Assembly (NCBI GenBank): GCA_030374735.1
Contig: JASCIV010000077.1
Location: 1-53,252, forward strand
Source of the DNA: Gracilaria caudata
Lineage: Eukaryota; Rhodophyta; Florideophyceae; Gracilariales; Gracilariaceae
Length of the DNA stretch: 53,252 nt
Direction: 5' to 3'
Every line of letters starts with the position of its first letter. Within the stretch, counting starts at the first letter, position 1. The notes below the pieces were generated by a model. The model saw only the letters and a program-made list of their open reading frames with translations. It was not told the DNA's origin and ran no database searches. This document shows positions 44,691-53,252 of this stretch, in pieces. Position numbers and translations under genes: made by a program.

Positions 44691-45051
44691 ACGTAGAAAC
44701 CTACGTCAACGCTTAGAATTCGGCTGCACATCGATAAACCCGAACAAGGAAGAAATTCGAAGTCGTACACTTTTGTCGAAATAATAAAGTACGGAATTCA
44801 AGAAATTCAGAATCGTGCAAACCCGTGCAGAACCGTCACAAACCGTGAGCACCCATTATTTCAGAATTGATCAAAACTGACGTACACCGTGCAAAATCAT
44901 TCAGAAGTGATCAAAACCGACAGAACCTGTGCATATAAGATTTGACAGAACCATTCAATTCTGTTAACTATCGTTGTCGCGAGTAGAAATCGTTCAAAAT
45001 CGTCACGCGTTGTGCTGCGACTACCGGTAAACGTTTTATTAACAACGCAAG

Positions 45052-45610
45052 ATGGATTCGGAAGACAAGAACACGTTCAAAATTGAGAAACTGAACGGCG
45101 AAAACTATTTTTCTTGGAAGTTTTGAATGATAAACTATCTCAAAAAGAAGAATTGCAGGAAAGCCGTCAGTTGACAGGAAAACAACTGAACCGCAAACGA
45201 GAAAGCGCACTGGATATTTGTTTGTCTGTTAATGATAACCAAATTGTGTTTTTTGAGCTGCAGAATCGGGCACGAAGGCCTAGGACAAACTAGCAGAGGT
45301 ATACGAGAACAAATGTATGGCTAACAAGATAGATACAGAAGAGCTTTTCGTTCCTAAAAAGCTCAGGGATGGTGAGTCAGCTAAGGAGCACATTGAAGAG
45401 CTTAAAAGGCTTAAAACCAAACTGAAACAGCTTGGTGTACAGAAGTCAGAGGAGGAATGTATAATGCGATTACTGAGGAGTCTACCATAATCGAATGAAA
45501 TTTTGTGGTAACTCTCGAAAGCCTTGCAGAAAAATTAAGTGTCGAGGAAATACATGCATGAACTTTGCAAGAGAAATCCAGAAAAAATTCAAATACTGAC
45601 GGGGAAGTAT
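45052..45610 (+). pseudogene. Copia gag remnant
   Basis: The ATG at 45052 opens a gag with FKIEKLNGENYFSWKF followed by a TGA (45124) inside the usual W-K-F-R/x block. The frame then reads through as LRDGESAKEHIEELKRLKT and EEECIMRLLRSLP and again meets a stop. This is the UBN2-type gag common in Copia elements. It ends where other DNA begins near 45610; the zinc knuckle resumes at about 50950. Confidence 0.65.
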
Positions 45611-45901
45611 CAGGAAAACTACTAGACCCAGGGAGAACTTTCTGTCATGAGCTGGTGAATAAGATATCCATATCTCGGGATATTTTCTTAGATTACCAAT
45701 ATGTCTTCAATTGCAATTTCCCGTCAAATTTTTTGGCTTGCCATCTCTCAATAGAAATGCCATACGTCTTCTTTTTCATGGATCCAAAAAGCTTTTCTGT
45801 GGGATTCCTCTTGTAGTTGGAACGAGTTTGTAATGACAGACGCACTTCCGTTTTTCCGCCTTGGACAAAGTACCACAAAGCCCAAACGAATAGCATTTTC
45901 T
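45611..45901 (-). pseudogene. Possible minus-strand Copia integrase tail fragment
   Basis: On the minus strand one frame reads NPTEKLFGSMKKKTYGI and later, after a stop, SKKISRDMDILF. These resemble the TPFEKLFG and SRDVxF blocks of Copia integrase C-terminal regions. It lies between the plus gag and the LTR of the nested element. It is short and degraded; chance similarity is possible. Confidence 0.3.
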
Positions 45902-46235
45902 TCACGCAAAGTGTGAGCGTTAAAGCTGTCGACCAAGTCTTTGACCGGCGCAGCCGCAAAGTGCTCTTTTGTACTCAGTAAACTTGTTCTACTTCAGTTC
46001 TACTATGCACTTTGTAGTCCTAGTCATAGATAATGCGCTAACTACGCGATAGAAATAGTGTGCCGACGACAACCGGGACGTCCAGCACAACTGCACCGCT
46101 GTGCGACGTTTAGAACGTGCTTATGGCAGATCTGACGCATTTGCACTGGTGTATTTCAAATTGGCACACGCAGATGGACAATAAATAAATTAATTCCATC
46201 ATTCCACCTTCTCGCCTTACATTCCTTATTTACTC
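45902..46235 (-). repeat. 3' LTR of the minus-strand Copia element
   Basis: It matches 50584-50935. Read on the minus strand it begins TGTTGGAGTAAATAAGG. The outer end is set where similarity stops, after CTTTGCGTGA. Confidence 0.75.
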
Positions 46236-47042
46236 CAACACCTTCCCTCGAGAAGAACATGGAATGACTCCAAGTTGTTGGCGCTGCCTTTAAAGGCCGG
46301 TGCTGGCAAGATCTTGGTAAATGAGTCAGCCAAGTTGGTCTCCGACGGGGTATACTCCACCGTAACCACTTAATTTTGAACCTTCTTCTTGACATAACTG
46401 TAGCGTATTTCAATATGCTTGCATTTCTTATTCCTTGAACTTCGTTCGTCAAACGGATGCTTCCCAGATTGTCCTGAAGTACCGTAGTAGGCAGAAGCAC
46501 AGACTCGCCAATATCATCAAGAAATTGTTGCACCTATACAGTATTCCGAATGCATTCAGAGAGAGCAAAGGATTCTGCCTCACAAGCAAAGAGAGAGAAA
46601 CTGAGGCTTGAATCTTGGATACCCAGAATACAGTTGTCTGACCCAGCTTGATCATCAAACCACTCCGAGATCTTCGGCCATCCTTGTCTCTACCCCAGTC
46701 AGCGTCAGACAATGACTGTAGCTCGCGCTTCTGACTCTTTGGCAGCGACAAAATAAAATCTGCAGAACCTTTCAGATAACGAAGGACATGCTTCATGGCT
46801 TTCCAGTGCGCCGGTCGAGGGCACGAAGCATATTTTCCTAACATCGAAAGAGCTGTTGCAATGTCCGGCCGAGTTCTAGCAGATAGGAAAAGAAGCTCGC
46901 CAACCGTTTCCCGGTAAGGGGTGTTCTTCATAGCTAGCTCTTCTTCATGGCTTGGGACCTGTAATGGTTCATACAGCTGATGAGACGTTGGTAGAATGGT
47001 AAGTGCTGGTTTGCAGTTTCTCATGCCTGTTTCGTCCAGCAT
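46180..47042 (-). pseudogene. RNase H and pol C-terminus
   Basis: It contains YRETVGELLFLSARTRPDI, HWKAMKHVLRYLKGSADF, LSDADWGRDKDGRRSRSG (RNase H Asp block) and, after a frameshift, VLQDNLGSIRLTNEVQGIRN in frame 46533-46156. This is the usual Copia C-terminus. Confidence 0.7.
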
Positions 47043-47165
47043 TTTCTGTACGAGAGAGCGCTGTCAAAGCATGACTTGGTGAGTAGACTCATAGACTTCT
47101 ACTCCCAGAAACAGCCGACTCCGACCGAGATCTATCACTTCATACTTCCCCTGCAGTTTTCGCCT

Positions 47166-48300
47166 TCACCTTATACACTTCCTGGGTGTCTCCCATGATA
47201 AAGATATCATTAACCTATGCCAAGAGAATACAGTTGCTTCAGCACTCCTCTTGATAAAAACACAATCACTGCTCGCAAATGGTTTGAGCCCGATACGTTT
47301 CAGAACTGTTGACAACGTGTAGCACCAAAGTTTCGGTGCCTCGCGCAGACCATACAATGACTTATGCAACTCCGCCACTTGGCCACTGGCAGGGGATATA
47401 CCTTCAATTTTAGGAATTCGGATAAGCCTTTTGAAATCTGGAGGTAGTTTTGCATTCAAAATTGCGCCCTGGGCATCAATATGCTGGCGGTCCCATCCAT
47501 TCGACGTGCAAACTCCCAACGAAATTCGGAATGCCTCGAAACCTAGAGACTGGAGCGTTTCAGTTCTTCGTCTCCACTGTATTGAGATCTTTAAATTCTC
47601 CACGAGCCACCAGGCGACCCTTGAAGCGTTGAGGGAGTCCCTTTTCATCTTTTTTGAGGCGCAATATTATTCCAGTCGGAAGCGAAAATTTAGGAGTTTT
47701 CGCCTTTAAGTTAGTGTACGTTTCTGCTTCCCCAATGGTCTTGAACTCTTCGTCAATTGCCTCCTTCCAAAAGTTCCATTCCGGAGAGCCTCGAGCTTCT
47801 GCGAGTGTGGGCTCGTCGGAGGTGTGAATTTGTCGTTGAATAGCTGCAGTAGCCCTAGATCTCAGGTTGTACCCGTGATTTGGTTGCTCATGATCGTTAA
47901 GATTCTGTTCCAGCTCATCCGCGTAATGGTTTCCATCAAAAGTAGAAGGCTGGTCCGGATAGTGCGTCAGACTGCTTAGTGCATCGTCGAATCCATCCTC
48001 ATCGTTATCATCGCCTGAAGTTGAGTCATTAGACTCCTCGCTGCTTCCCGAGACAGTACCAGAGTTCTCAGTGTCCGTAGTAGAGAGTTCGCCGTCAGAA
48101 GAAGTAGGTGCTAGAGTTGCCGAGAGAGATGTGTCTACAGTATCTGATGAGGTAATTCGTGGTATGCCTGGAAATTTGGATTCATAGAAGCAAACATGCT
48201 TGGAGCCTACTATACCCGAGTTGGTCAGCACGACGTACATTCCAGCTTCAGTACGTCCGAGATTTATTCCGTTCACTATTCTTGGTTCCATCTTTTCCAA
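47166..48300 (-). pseudogene. Reverse transcriptase, broken
   Basis: Frames at 48300-47560 and 47648-47166 give the acidic linker, the WKEAIDEEFKTI and RFKGRLVARGE blocks, and ELHKSLYGLREAPKLW. The catalytic YVDD place (47206-47217 read on minus) is stop-Val-Asn-Asp, so the Tyr codon became TAG and the first Asp became Asn. The enzyme is dead. Confidence 0.75.
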
Positions 48301-48850
48301 TTCTTCTTTGGAGGGTGAACTATCGCGCGAAAGCCAAAAGACCTCATTTGTTTGAGGTACGGAGTTGTCTTGCCAAGCAGAGCTTGGTATGGTGAAAGTT
48401 GAGTTTTGCTTTGTGGAACTGTGTTTCTCGAATCTACAACGTGTCTGAGAGCATAGGCCCAGAACTGTAGTGGAAGGTTTGCTTCTGCGAGGCAGGCGCG
48501 AACCAATGACAGAATAACACCCTGAGTCCTTTCTACCAATCCGTTTGACGCCGGTGTATACGAAGTTGATGAGTGTAGTGAAACTCGCAATTTCAATAGA
48601 CTTTGTTTGGCCCTTAAGAATTCCTTTCTTCCATCTGTGTATAGTGAGACAACCTTATGTCTGGACTGTCTCTCAAACCAGTTCATGAAATTCTGAACTT
48701 CCTTGGATGCCTCACCATTTTTCTTGATCTGTTGAGCCAACGCATATCCCGTGAATTCGTCAACTACAGTGCAAAAATGTTGCTGACGATCTCGCGAGAT
48801 GGGTTTGATTTTCCCCCACCACATCTGAGTGTAGGGCTCCAGGCTGTTTT
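48276..48850 (-). pseudogene. Integrase core
   Basis: The frame continues the integrase core in a shifted frame: FCTVVDEFTGYALA, then the second acidic residue in SLYTDGRKEFL and the Glu in SNGLVERTQG, then FWAYALRHVVDSRNTVP and PYQALLGKTTPYLKQMRSFG. The first Asp lies in the preceding frame, so a shift separates the catalytic residues. Confidence 0.7.
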
Positions 48851-50223
48851 GCTTTTGTGAGGCTCCCCCTATAGGACTTTCGATATTTGGATTTGGAATA
48901 GGGGTCACAATCTGGTGGAGTACTGTTCACTACTGGCAGTGCTCCGTTCTTTACCGTCATTCTGATCGTCTCCCGACTCCCCGCATGCCTTAGGCGAGGT
49001 TGCCAGAGGTTTTCAATTCCATTTCCAGCTTCTCCCAATTCCAATTGCTTCACGCTTTCCAGATCAACTACCTCTTCATCTTCATCTTCCAATTCATCAC
49101 GATCTGCATCAGACCCTAACAAGGTCGATTCTTCATCCTCAGTCAACTCCGTGTCCGAACTCTCTTCGTTTTGCTTCAGTGCTGCTGCCATCATAGCCTT
49201 ATTTTGAAGGACTTGGGTAGTACTGTTTGTTTTACCAACATAATATAAACCATCTTTGTCCCTTGGAGCAATACTTATGGGTTGAAAATCGTCGCGTACA
49301 TCGAAGATTGCAGCGTGAGTCTTCAAGAAGAACACAACCATGTGCTTTTCTGTAAGTGCAGGGACTGAAAGAACATCCATTGCCAAATCAGAGGAACACA
49401 ATGTGTTGCTGAGATGTACTTCTGTATTGGAGCCGTTGACTGTCCACTGTACCCGCTTAATCCCTTTCAGTTCAGCATTGAGAAGAGAATTGTCTCCTAG
49501 AACTTTTGGGATGGTACACTTTTCAGGTTTAGTCAGTGACTCCCGCTTGGGAGTCATATGACTAGACGTTCCCGAATCCAACATCATCATACATTGTGCA
49601 GGGAAGTCAGACGTGGTCCTTGCTGGTGCTGCTCGAACAGGTGCAGGTTTGATAGAATTTTCCTTGTTATTTCCCTTCCGAAAATTATTGCCAGACCGCC
49701 ACGTTCTTGAGTCCTGAAGTTGGGCAGCACTGTCTTGGTTGATGTGCAGTTTGTTGTTCGGATTCCTCGGATTTAATCTGCAGTTATCGGTCGAGTGGCC
49801 CGACTTGTCGCAGATATGACAGTACGAAGACATGGGCAGCGCCCTTTCGACCCGTTTATGCTTCGACTTCAGAGACTGCTGCTCTTCAAGAAGCCTCGCG
49901 GACACTGTCTCCCATGTCGCCGATTTTTCAAAGAGTGTTTTCAGAGCGGCAGTGATGGGTATCAGCTCTGGTGCGTCAATAGATGCAATCAATATGGCGA
50001 TTAAGAACTCATTTGGTAAGCTAGTATTCGTTGAATCAAGCTTTTCCATAATCCCTTTCATGCAATCAATGTGTCTTCCAATATCATGTCTGACTATAGA
50101 GTATCGCATCGAGATTAACTCGGTCATCTTAGCGATTCGAGATGCTGCAGTCTTCGAATCATAGCGCTCTCCTAACTTTCTGTAGCATTCGATATGGGTT
50201 ATGCACCTCATTGCGTACAACAC
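48760..50223 (-). pseudogene. Gag C-terminus, protease and start of integrase
   Basis: This long frame of 487 codons holds the rest of gag (SRIAKMTELISMRYSIVRHD), a zinc knuckle CHICDKSGHSTDNC (C-x2-C-x4-H-x4-C, about 49773-49817), the protease site MLDSGTSSHMTP (about 49552-49590; D-S-G in place), an acidic spacer with DELEDEDEEVVDLE, the pre-integrase block LWQPRLRHAG and the first integrase Asp in LHSDVVGEN near its end. It is the best-preserved part of the element. Confidence 0.75.
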
Positions 50224-50446
50224 GAATGGCTTCGTTGGAAAGGCCCGTAACCATGAATGCGCTAGCTTTCATCTGGTTCGACACGAATTTATTCTTTTCG
50301 TCGTCTTCTGTGACGGGACAGACTTCATGTTCGAGAGTTTCGCTAAGTTCCTTAGCGTTACAAAGTGCCTCAATCCTTATTTTCCAGATGGCGTATTCAT
50401 GTCCGTCCTTCAACGGCTCTATACACGGTCTATCTGACTCTGTCAT
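50159..50446 (-). pseudogene. Gag N-terminal part
   Basis: MTESDRPCIEPLKDGHEYAI starts at 50446. IWKIRIEALCNAKEL is the usual gag W-K block. The frame stops at 50159 after KVRRAL, and the gag continues in the next frame from about 50223, so one frameshift lies near 50190. Confidence 0.65.
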
Positions 50447-50583
50447 GGCGGCGGTTTTGGGGCAGACAGACGCTTGACAGGCGTATACCCTGGTCGAACA
50501 GCTGCTAAGTTGAAAGCGGAAAGAAGCAGAGCGATTTTCTTTCTGAGTCAGAGCGCGTTGGTGGGCCTGTAACTCATAACCTT

Positions 50584-50935
50584 TCACGCAAAGAGTGAGC
50601 ATTGAAGCTCTCGACCAAGTCTTTGACTGGCGCGCCCTCAAGGTGCTCTTTTATATTCAGCAAACTTGTTCTACTTCAGTTCTACTATGCACTTTGTAGT
50701 CCTAGTCATAGATAACGCACTAACTACGCAATAGAAAAAGTGTGCCGACGACAACCGGGACGTCCAGCACAACTGCACCGCTGTGCGACGTTCAGAACGT
50801 GCTTATGGCCTATCCGATGCATTTGCATTGCTGTCCGTAGTTTATTCCAAATGGCACACGCAGATGGACAATAAATAAATTGATTCCATCAATCCACCTT
50901 CTCGCCTTACATTCCTTATCTACTCCAATAATTTC
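50584..50935 (-). repeat. 5' LTR of the minus-strand Copia element
   Basis: It matches 45902-46235, with about 18 extra bases near 50835. The first base pair is changed (TA instead of TG). GGTTATGAGTTACAGG follows inward and may be the primer site. Confidence 0.75.
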
Positions 50936-50944
50936 CCTATAAAT

Positions 50945-51456
50945 TCCACTTCTGCCGCAGAAGAGCACACAAAATTTCGGAATGCAGGAAGAAGAAGAAA
51001 GATGAACAGAACTCAAGAGCATCCGCAAATCAGAACACAAGCACAGGAAAATTTTTGATGGCTCGTAACGAACTTCCGATGCTCTCGGGAAGATGGTATA
51101 TTGATTCGGGTGCGTCATTTTACATGACGAAAGAACCAAACTGGTTCATGAAGGATACAGTTGAAGAAAGTTCTTCCGTGAAGAATCGTCTTGGAGATGG
51201 GACCACAATATGCTTTAAGAAGAAAGGAAATATTAAGATGGAATTCTTAAAGTATTGCAAAGAGAACACACTTTCTATTCGAGATATTCTGTATGTCCCG
51301 AATATTACGACCAATATTTTATCGGTGGGTCTAATTGATGAAAGAGGACATAGAATCAAATTGCAGAAAGGACAGTGCATAAGTTTTTCGAGTCATGACA
51401 ACCAAAAACTTGTAGAAGTCGGAAGCAAAACTGCACATATTCATTTGAAGGTCTGA
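50945..51456 (+). pseudogene. Zinc knuckle and protease of the plus-strand Copia element
   Basis: Just after the nested LTR the plus strand reads KFHFCRRRAHKISEC, a zinc knuckle whose first Cys is Phe. Then from 51055 comes RWYIDSGASFYMTKEPNWF (protease, D-S-G present), SVKNRLGDGTTI, IRDILYVPNITTNILSVG and a stop after HLKV at 51456. Confidence 0.65.
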
Positions 51457-51472
51457 AAATATAACAGAAAAA

Positions 51473-52283
51473 GTGTTCAGCGTATTCAGCAGCTTTCACG
51501 GACCAAGAACTTTGGCATGCTGCTGTGAGCACGTCGCAAAATCTGCTTTATTACAGATAATGCCTAAGGAAACTGCTCCGGGACTTCCAGAATTACTGGA
51601 GCAGAAATATATCAGCACATGCCGAGGTTTCGCTTTAGGAAAAATGGTTTCCAGTTGGTTTCCTGCTGGAAAATTTCAGTCGAAATTGGAACTTCTCCAC
51701 ACCGAACTATGTAGCCCTATGAGTGTGAAATCGAGAGGTGGAAAATTGTATTTCAAGAAGTTTACTGATGACTACACCGGGAAATGTTTTGTATATTTCC
51801 TAAGGACAAAGGATGAGGCCCTGGAGAAAATCAAAGAGTCCTTGCAACTGGTGGAAATCAAACGGGTCTATCTGTGTAGAGAATTCGAAGCGACCGGAGT
51901 GGCGAATATATTTCTAAGGACATTTGAAAACATTTCAAACAAAAAGGAATTATTCACGAACCGACTGGAGCCTATCAGCCTTAACAGAATGAAGTTGCGA
52001 AAAGGATAAACCAAACGCTATGTGAGAAAGCTCCGTGCATGCTTTATTATCATGACCTTACTAGCCAGTTTTGGGCTGAAGAAATACAGACTGCCAAATG
52101 TGCTAAGAAATTTAATGCCTACCAAAATTTTGCAAGATCAGAGCCGGCATGAGAAATGGTCAGGACAAAAACCAGATGTGACACATCTCCGTGCTTTTGG
52201 GTGCGAAGCATGCATTTTTATTACGAAGAAAAACAAAAAGAAGCTTGATCCAAAGCCAAGGCTCTGCACTCTTATTGGTTAAA
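51473..52283 (+). pseudogene. Integrase remnant of the plus-strand Copia element
   Basis: Frames at 51473-52009 and 52022-52282 contain GLPELLEQKYISTCRGFALG (zinc-binding head), LELLHTELCSPMSV with Glu in place of the first catalytic Asp, KFTDDYTGKCFVYFLRTKDE, and later SGQKPDVTHLRAFGCEA and KKLDPKPRLCTLIG. Frameshifts near 51860-52010 destroy the second and third acidic sites. Confidence 0.65.
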
Positions 52284-52517
52284 ATACCGCTTTTATGAAT
52301 GATTCTACCAAGACACCAGATGTTTCTTCCACAGAAATATTTCTCGAAGCTCCAAGAAATGGTTCCATTGAACTAGAAGCAGAAACGACTTGTACAAATA
52401 CCGCAGAAAATTCTGTGATCCTTACAGAAATATAGAGTCTAACGGAACACCCCGGGAACATCCTAGCAACAACCAAAATATTCCGCAAGGGCCTAGTGTC
52501 TATCCGCCCAACCTTTT

Positions 52518-52554
52518 GGCCTCATATGAGGCCGCGTTGGCCTCATACGAGGCC
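52518..52554. repeat. Tandem 16-bp palindromes
   Basis: GGCCTCATATGAGGCC (52518-52533, perfect palindrome) and GGCCTCATACGAGGCC (52539-52554, one change) are separated by GCGTT. Confidence 0.85.
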
Positions 52555-52626
52555 AAAATGTCGCTCCCAAAAAATATGGAAAAATTAGCCGCCTTGGCCT
52601 AAATTCAAAAATTCACTCAAATAAAG

Positions 52627-52740
52627 AGCTCCCTAGCTCATCTTCTTCTATCTATACTCTGTTTCCCGTCTACATCACCAGCCAAAAGTGCAGTAGCACG
52701 GATGTGTGAGTTCAAGCCTCGCTGAGATTACTTCAAAATC
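52627..52740 (+). repeat. tRNA-like (SINE-type) segment, second copy
   Basis: CTAGCTCATC (A-box-like) lies about 80 bases before GAGTTCAAGCCTCG (B-box-like, about 52710-52722), followed by TGAGAT. The end matches the segment at 9.78-9.84 kb. The A-B distance is long, perhaps from an insertion. Confidence 0.35.
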
Positions 52741-52956
52741 TCAAAAAACTCCTTCGGAAGCTGAACAACAGACAGAACAAGGTCACATATGTTAAAGGGG
52801 TTGTTTTGTTACGGAATAAAAGTGCATTCAGCAAGTCAACTGACGTTAATAGAAATAGTAGGGGGCTATAGGTACTTGAACTTTTGCTTTGTTTACGTAT
52901 AAAAACCTTCATATAAAAGCTCTCAGCAAAGGTTGACATACCATATAACCTTTTGT

Positions 52957-53252
52957 TTACCGATCCATGTCAACAACAGAGTGAAAGTCACGCAAATGGT
53001 TTAAAAAGTAAACCCTCCCCGTCGAACTGTGACAAATATATACCTGTTCCTTCTTATTCTGCAAACATTTGGAGCATATAAACTTTGACTTGAAGGTAGA
53101 TTTGCAAACTTTGCATCGACCCTGATATGTGGCAGCAGTAAGAGTTCCGTCCTTTTTCATTCTCTTCCTATTTGTTTGCATCAAATGTATACCGGTTCCA
53201 GCTCGTTTAAGGTCGGCATTTTCCTTGTCCGAATCTTCGCAAACACGAGTAA
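52957..53252 (-). pseudogene. piggyBac-like transposase C-terminal zinc ribbon, cut by the window edge
   Basis: The minus-strand frame is open to the window end. It reads QGRCKVCKSTFKSKFICSKC, then VYICHSSTGRVYFLNHLRDFH, a Cys/His pattern (CxxC, CxxC, C, H...H) like the zinc ribbon that ends piggyBac-type transposases. The stop is at 52957. The catalytic part would lie to the right of the window. Whether it is intact is unknown. Other zinc ribbons are possible. Confidence 0.5.

Larger units (their letters stand above)
45902..50935 (-). mobile_element. Nested minus-strand Copia element with two LTRs
   Basis: Two direct repeats of 334 and 352 bases flank about 4.3 kb holding, on the minus strand, gag, zinc knuckle, protease, integrase, reverse transcriptase and RNase H in Copia order. 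Several frame breaks and stops, including one in the polymerase active site, make it inactive. It lies inside the zinc-knuckle region of the plus-strand Copia element. The LTRs differ by roughly one base in ten by eye plus an indel, so the insertion is old. Target duplications were not found. Confidence 0.8.
44397..52283 (+). mobile_element. Old Copia-type LTR element, split by a nested insertion
   Basis: In plus-strand order: a 5' LTR (44397-44670), a primer-binding site, gag from 45052, a break filled by other elements (about 45611-50935), then a zinc knuckle remnant (about 50950-50990), protease (51055-51456) and integrase (51473-52283). Reverse transcriptase, RNase H and the 3' LTR are absent, so the element is also 3'-truncated. 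The gag-to-zinc-knuckle order across the insertion shows that the two halves belong together. Stops and shifts make it dead. Confidence 0.7.
52284..52956. other. Unassigned stretch at the right end
   Basis: A short frame at 52390-52602 holds the LASYEAALASYEAK duplication made by the palindrome pair; no family is seen. A tRNA-like segment sits at about 52.63-52.74 kb. Confidence 0.35.

Overview
The window is nuclear DNA of a eukaryote. Its genes have few or no introns, short GT-AG introns occur in two of them, several secreted-protein genes have a canonical TATAAAA box about 100-150 bp before the ATG, and Copia-type and Mutator-type transposon wrecks are common. This fits an intron-poor alga, and a florideophyte red alga such as Chondrus is my best guess. 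That guess is inference from gene style and not from a marker gene. There are no rRNA genes, no CRISPR array and no bacterial operons.

Layout. From 1 to about 20.3 kb lies a gene-poor, transposon-rich arm. It holds a broken Mutator-like element with a ULP1-type protease and a MULE/SWIM transposase (3.4-7.3 kb), a small foldback element (7.28-7.39 kb), two degraded retroelement remnants facing each other (10.7-14.8 kb), and two diverged copies of a long GC-rich segment that looks like a large folded RNA (15.65-16.39 and 16.74-17.63 kb). From 20.3 to 41 kb lies the gene island. It has a secreted RidA-like protein, two paralogous proline-rich secreted proteins, a head-to-head pair of large paralogous GTPases of AIG1/GIMAP type, a Pro/Met-rich secreted protein, an AA15-like copper oxygenase (LPMO), a secreted VWA protein with four cysteine modules, a 425-residue orphan protein and a multi-pass membrane protein. 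From 41 to 53.25 kb lies a second transposon arm. An old plus-strand Copia element, with its 5' LTR at 44.40-44.67 kb, is split by a minus-strand Copia element with two LTRs (45.90-50.94 kb). A piggyBac-like zinc-ribbon fragment runs off the right edge.

How the genes relate. Six of the nine island genes encode secreted products (RidA-like, three proline-rich proteins, LPMO, VWA protein). Five of these have near-identical TATA boxes, which suggests a cluster for the cell surface or extracellular matrix. The two GTPases share an N-terminal helical region of about 245 residues, the same intron position and phase, and a divergent upstream region of about 1.3 kb, so they arose by duplication and inversion. 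They are the best candidate here for an undescribed system: a helical and possibly membrane-active N-terminal module joined to a GIMAP-like G domain.

Limits. All family calls rest on reading motifs by eye. Start codons of the orphan genes, the upstream exon of the plus-strand GTPase and the exact ends of mobile elements are uncertain.
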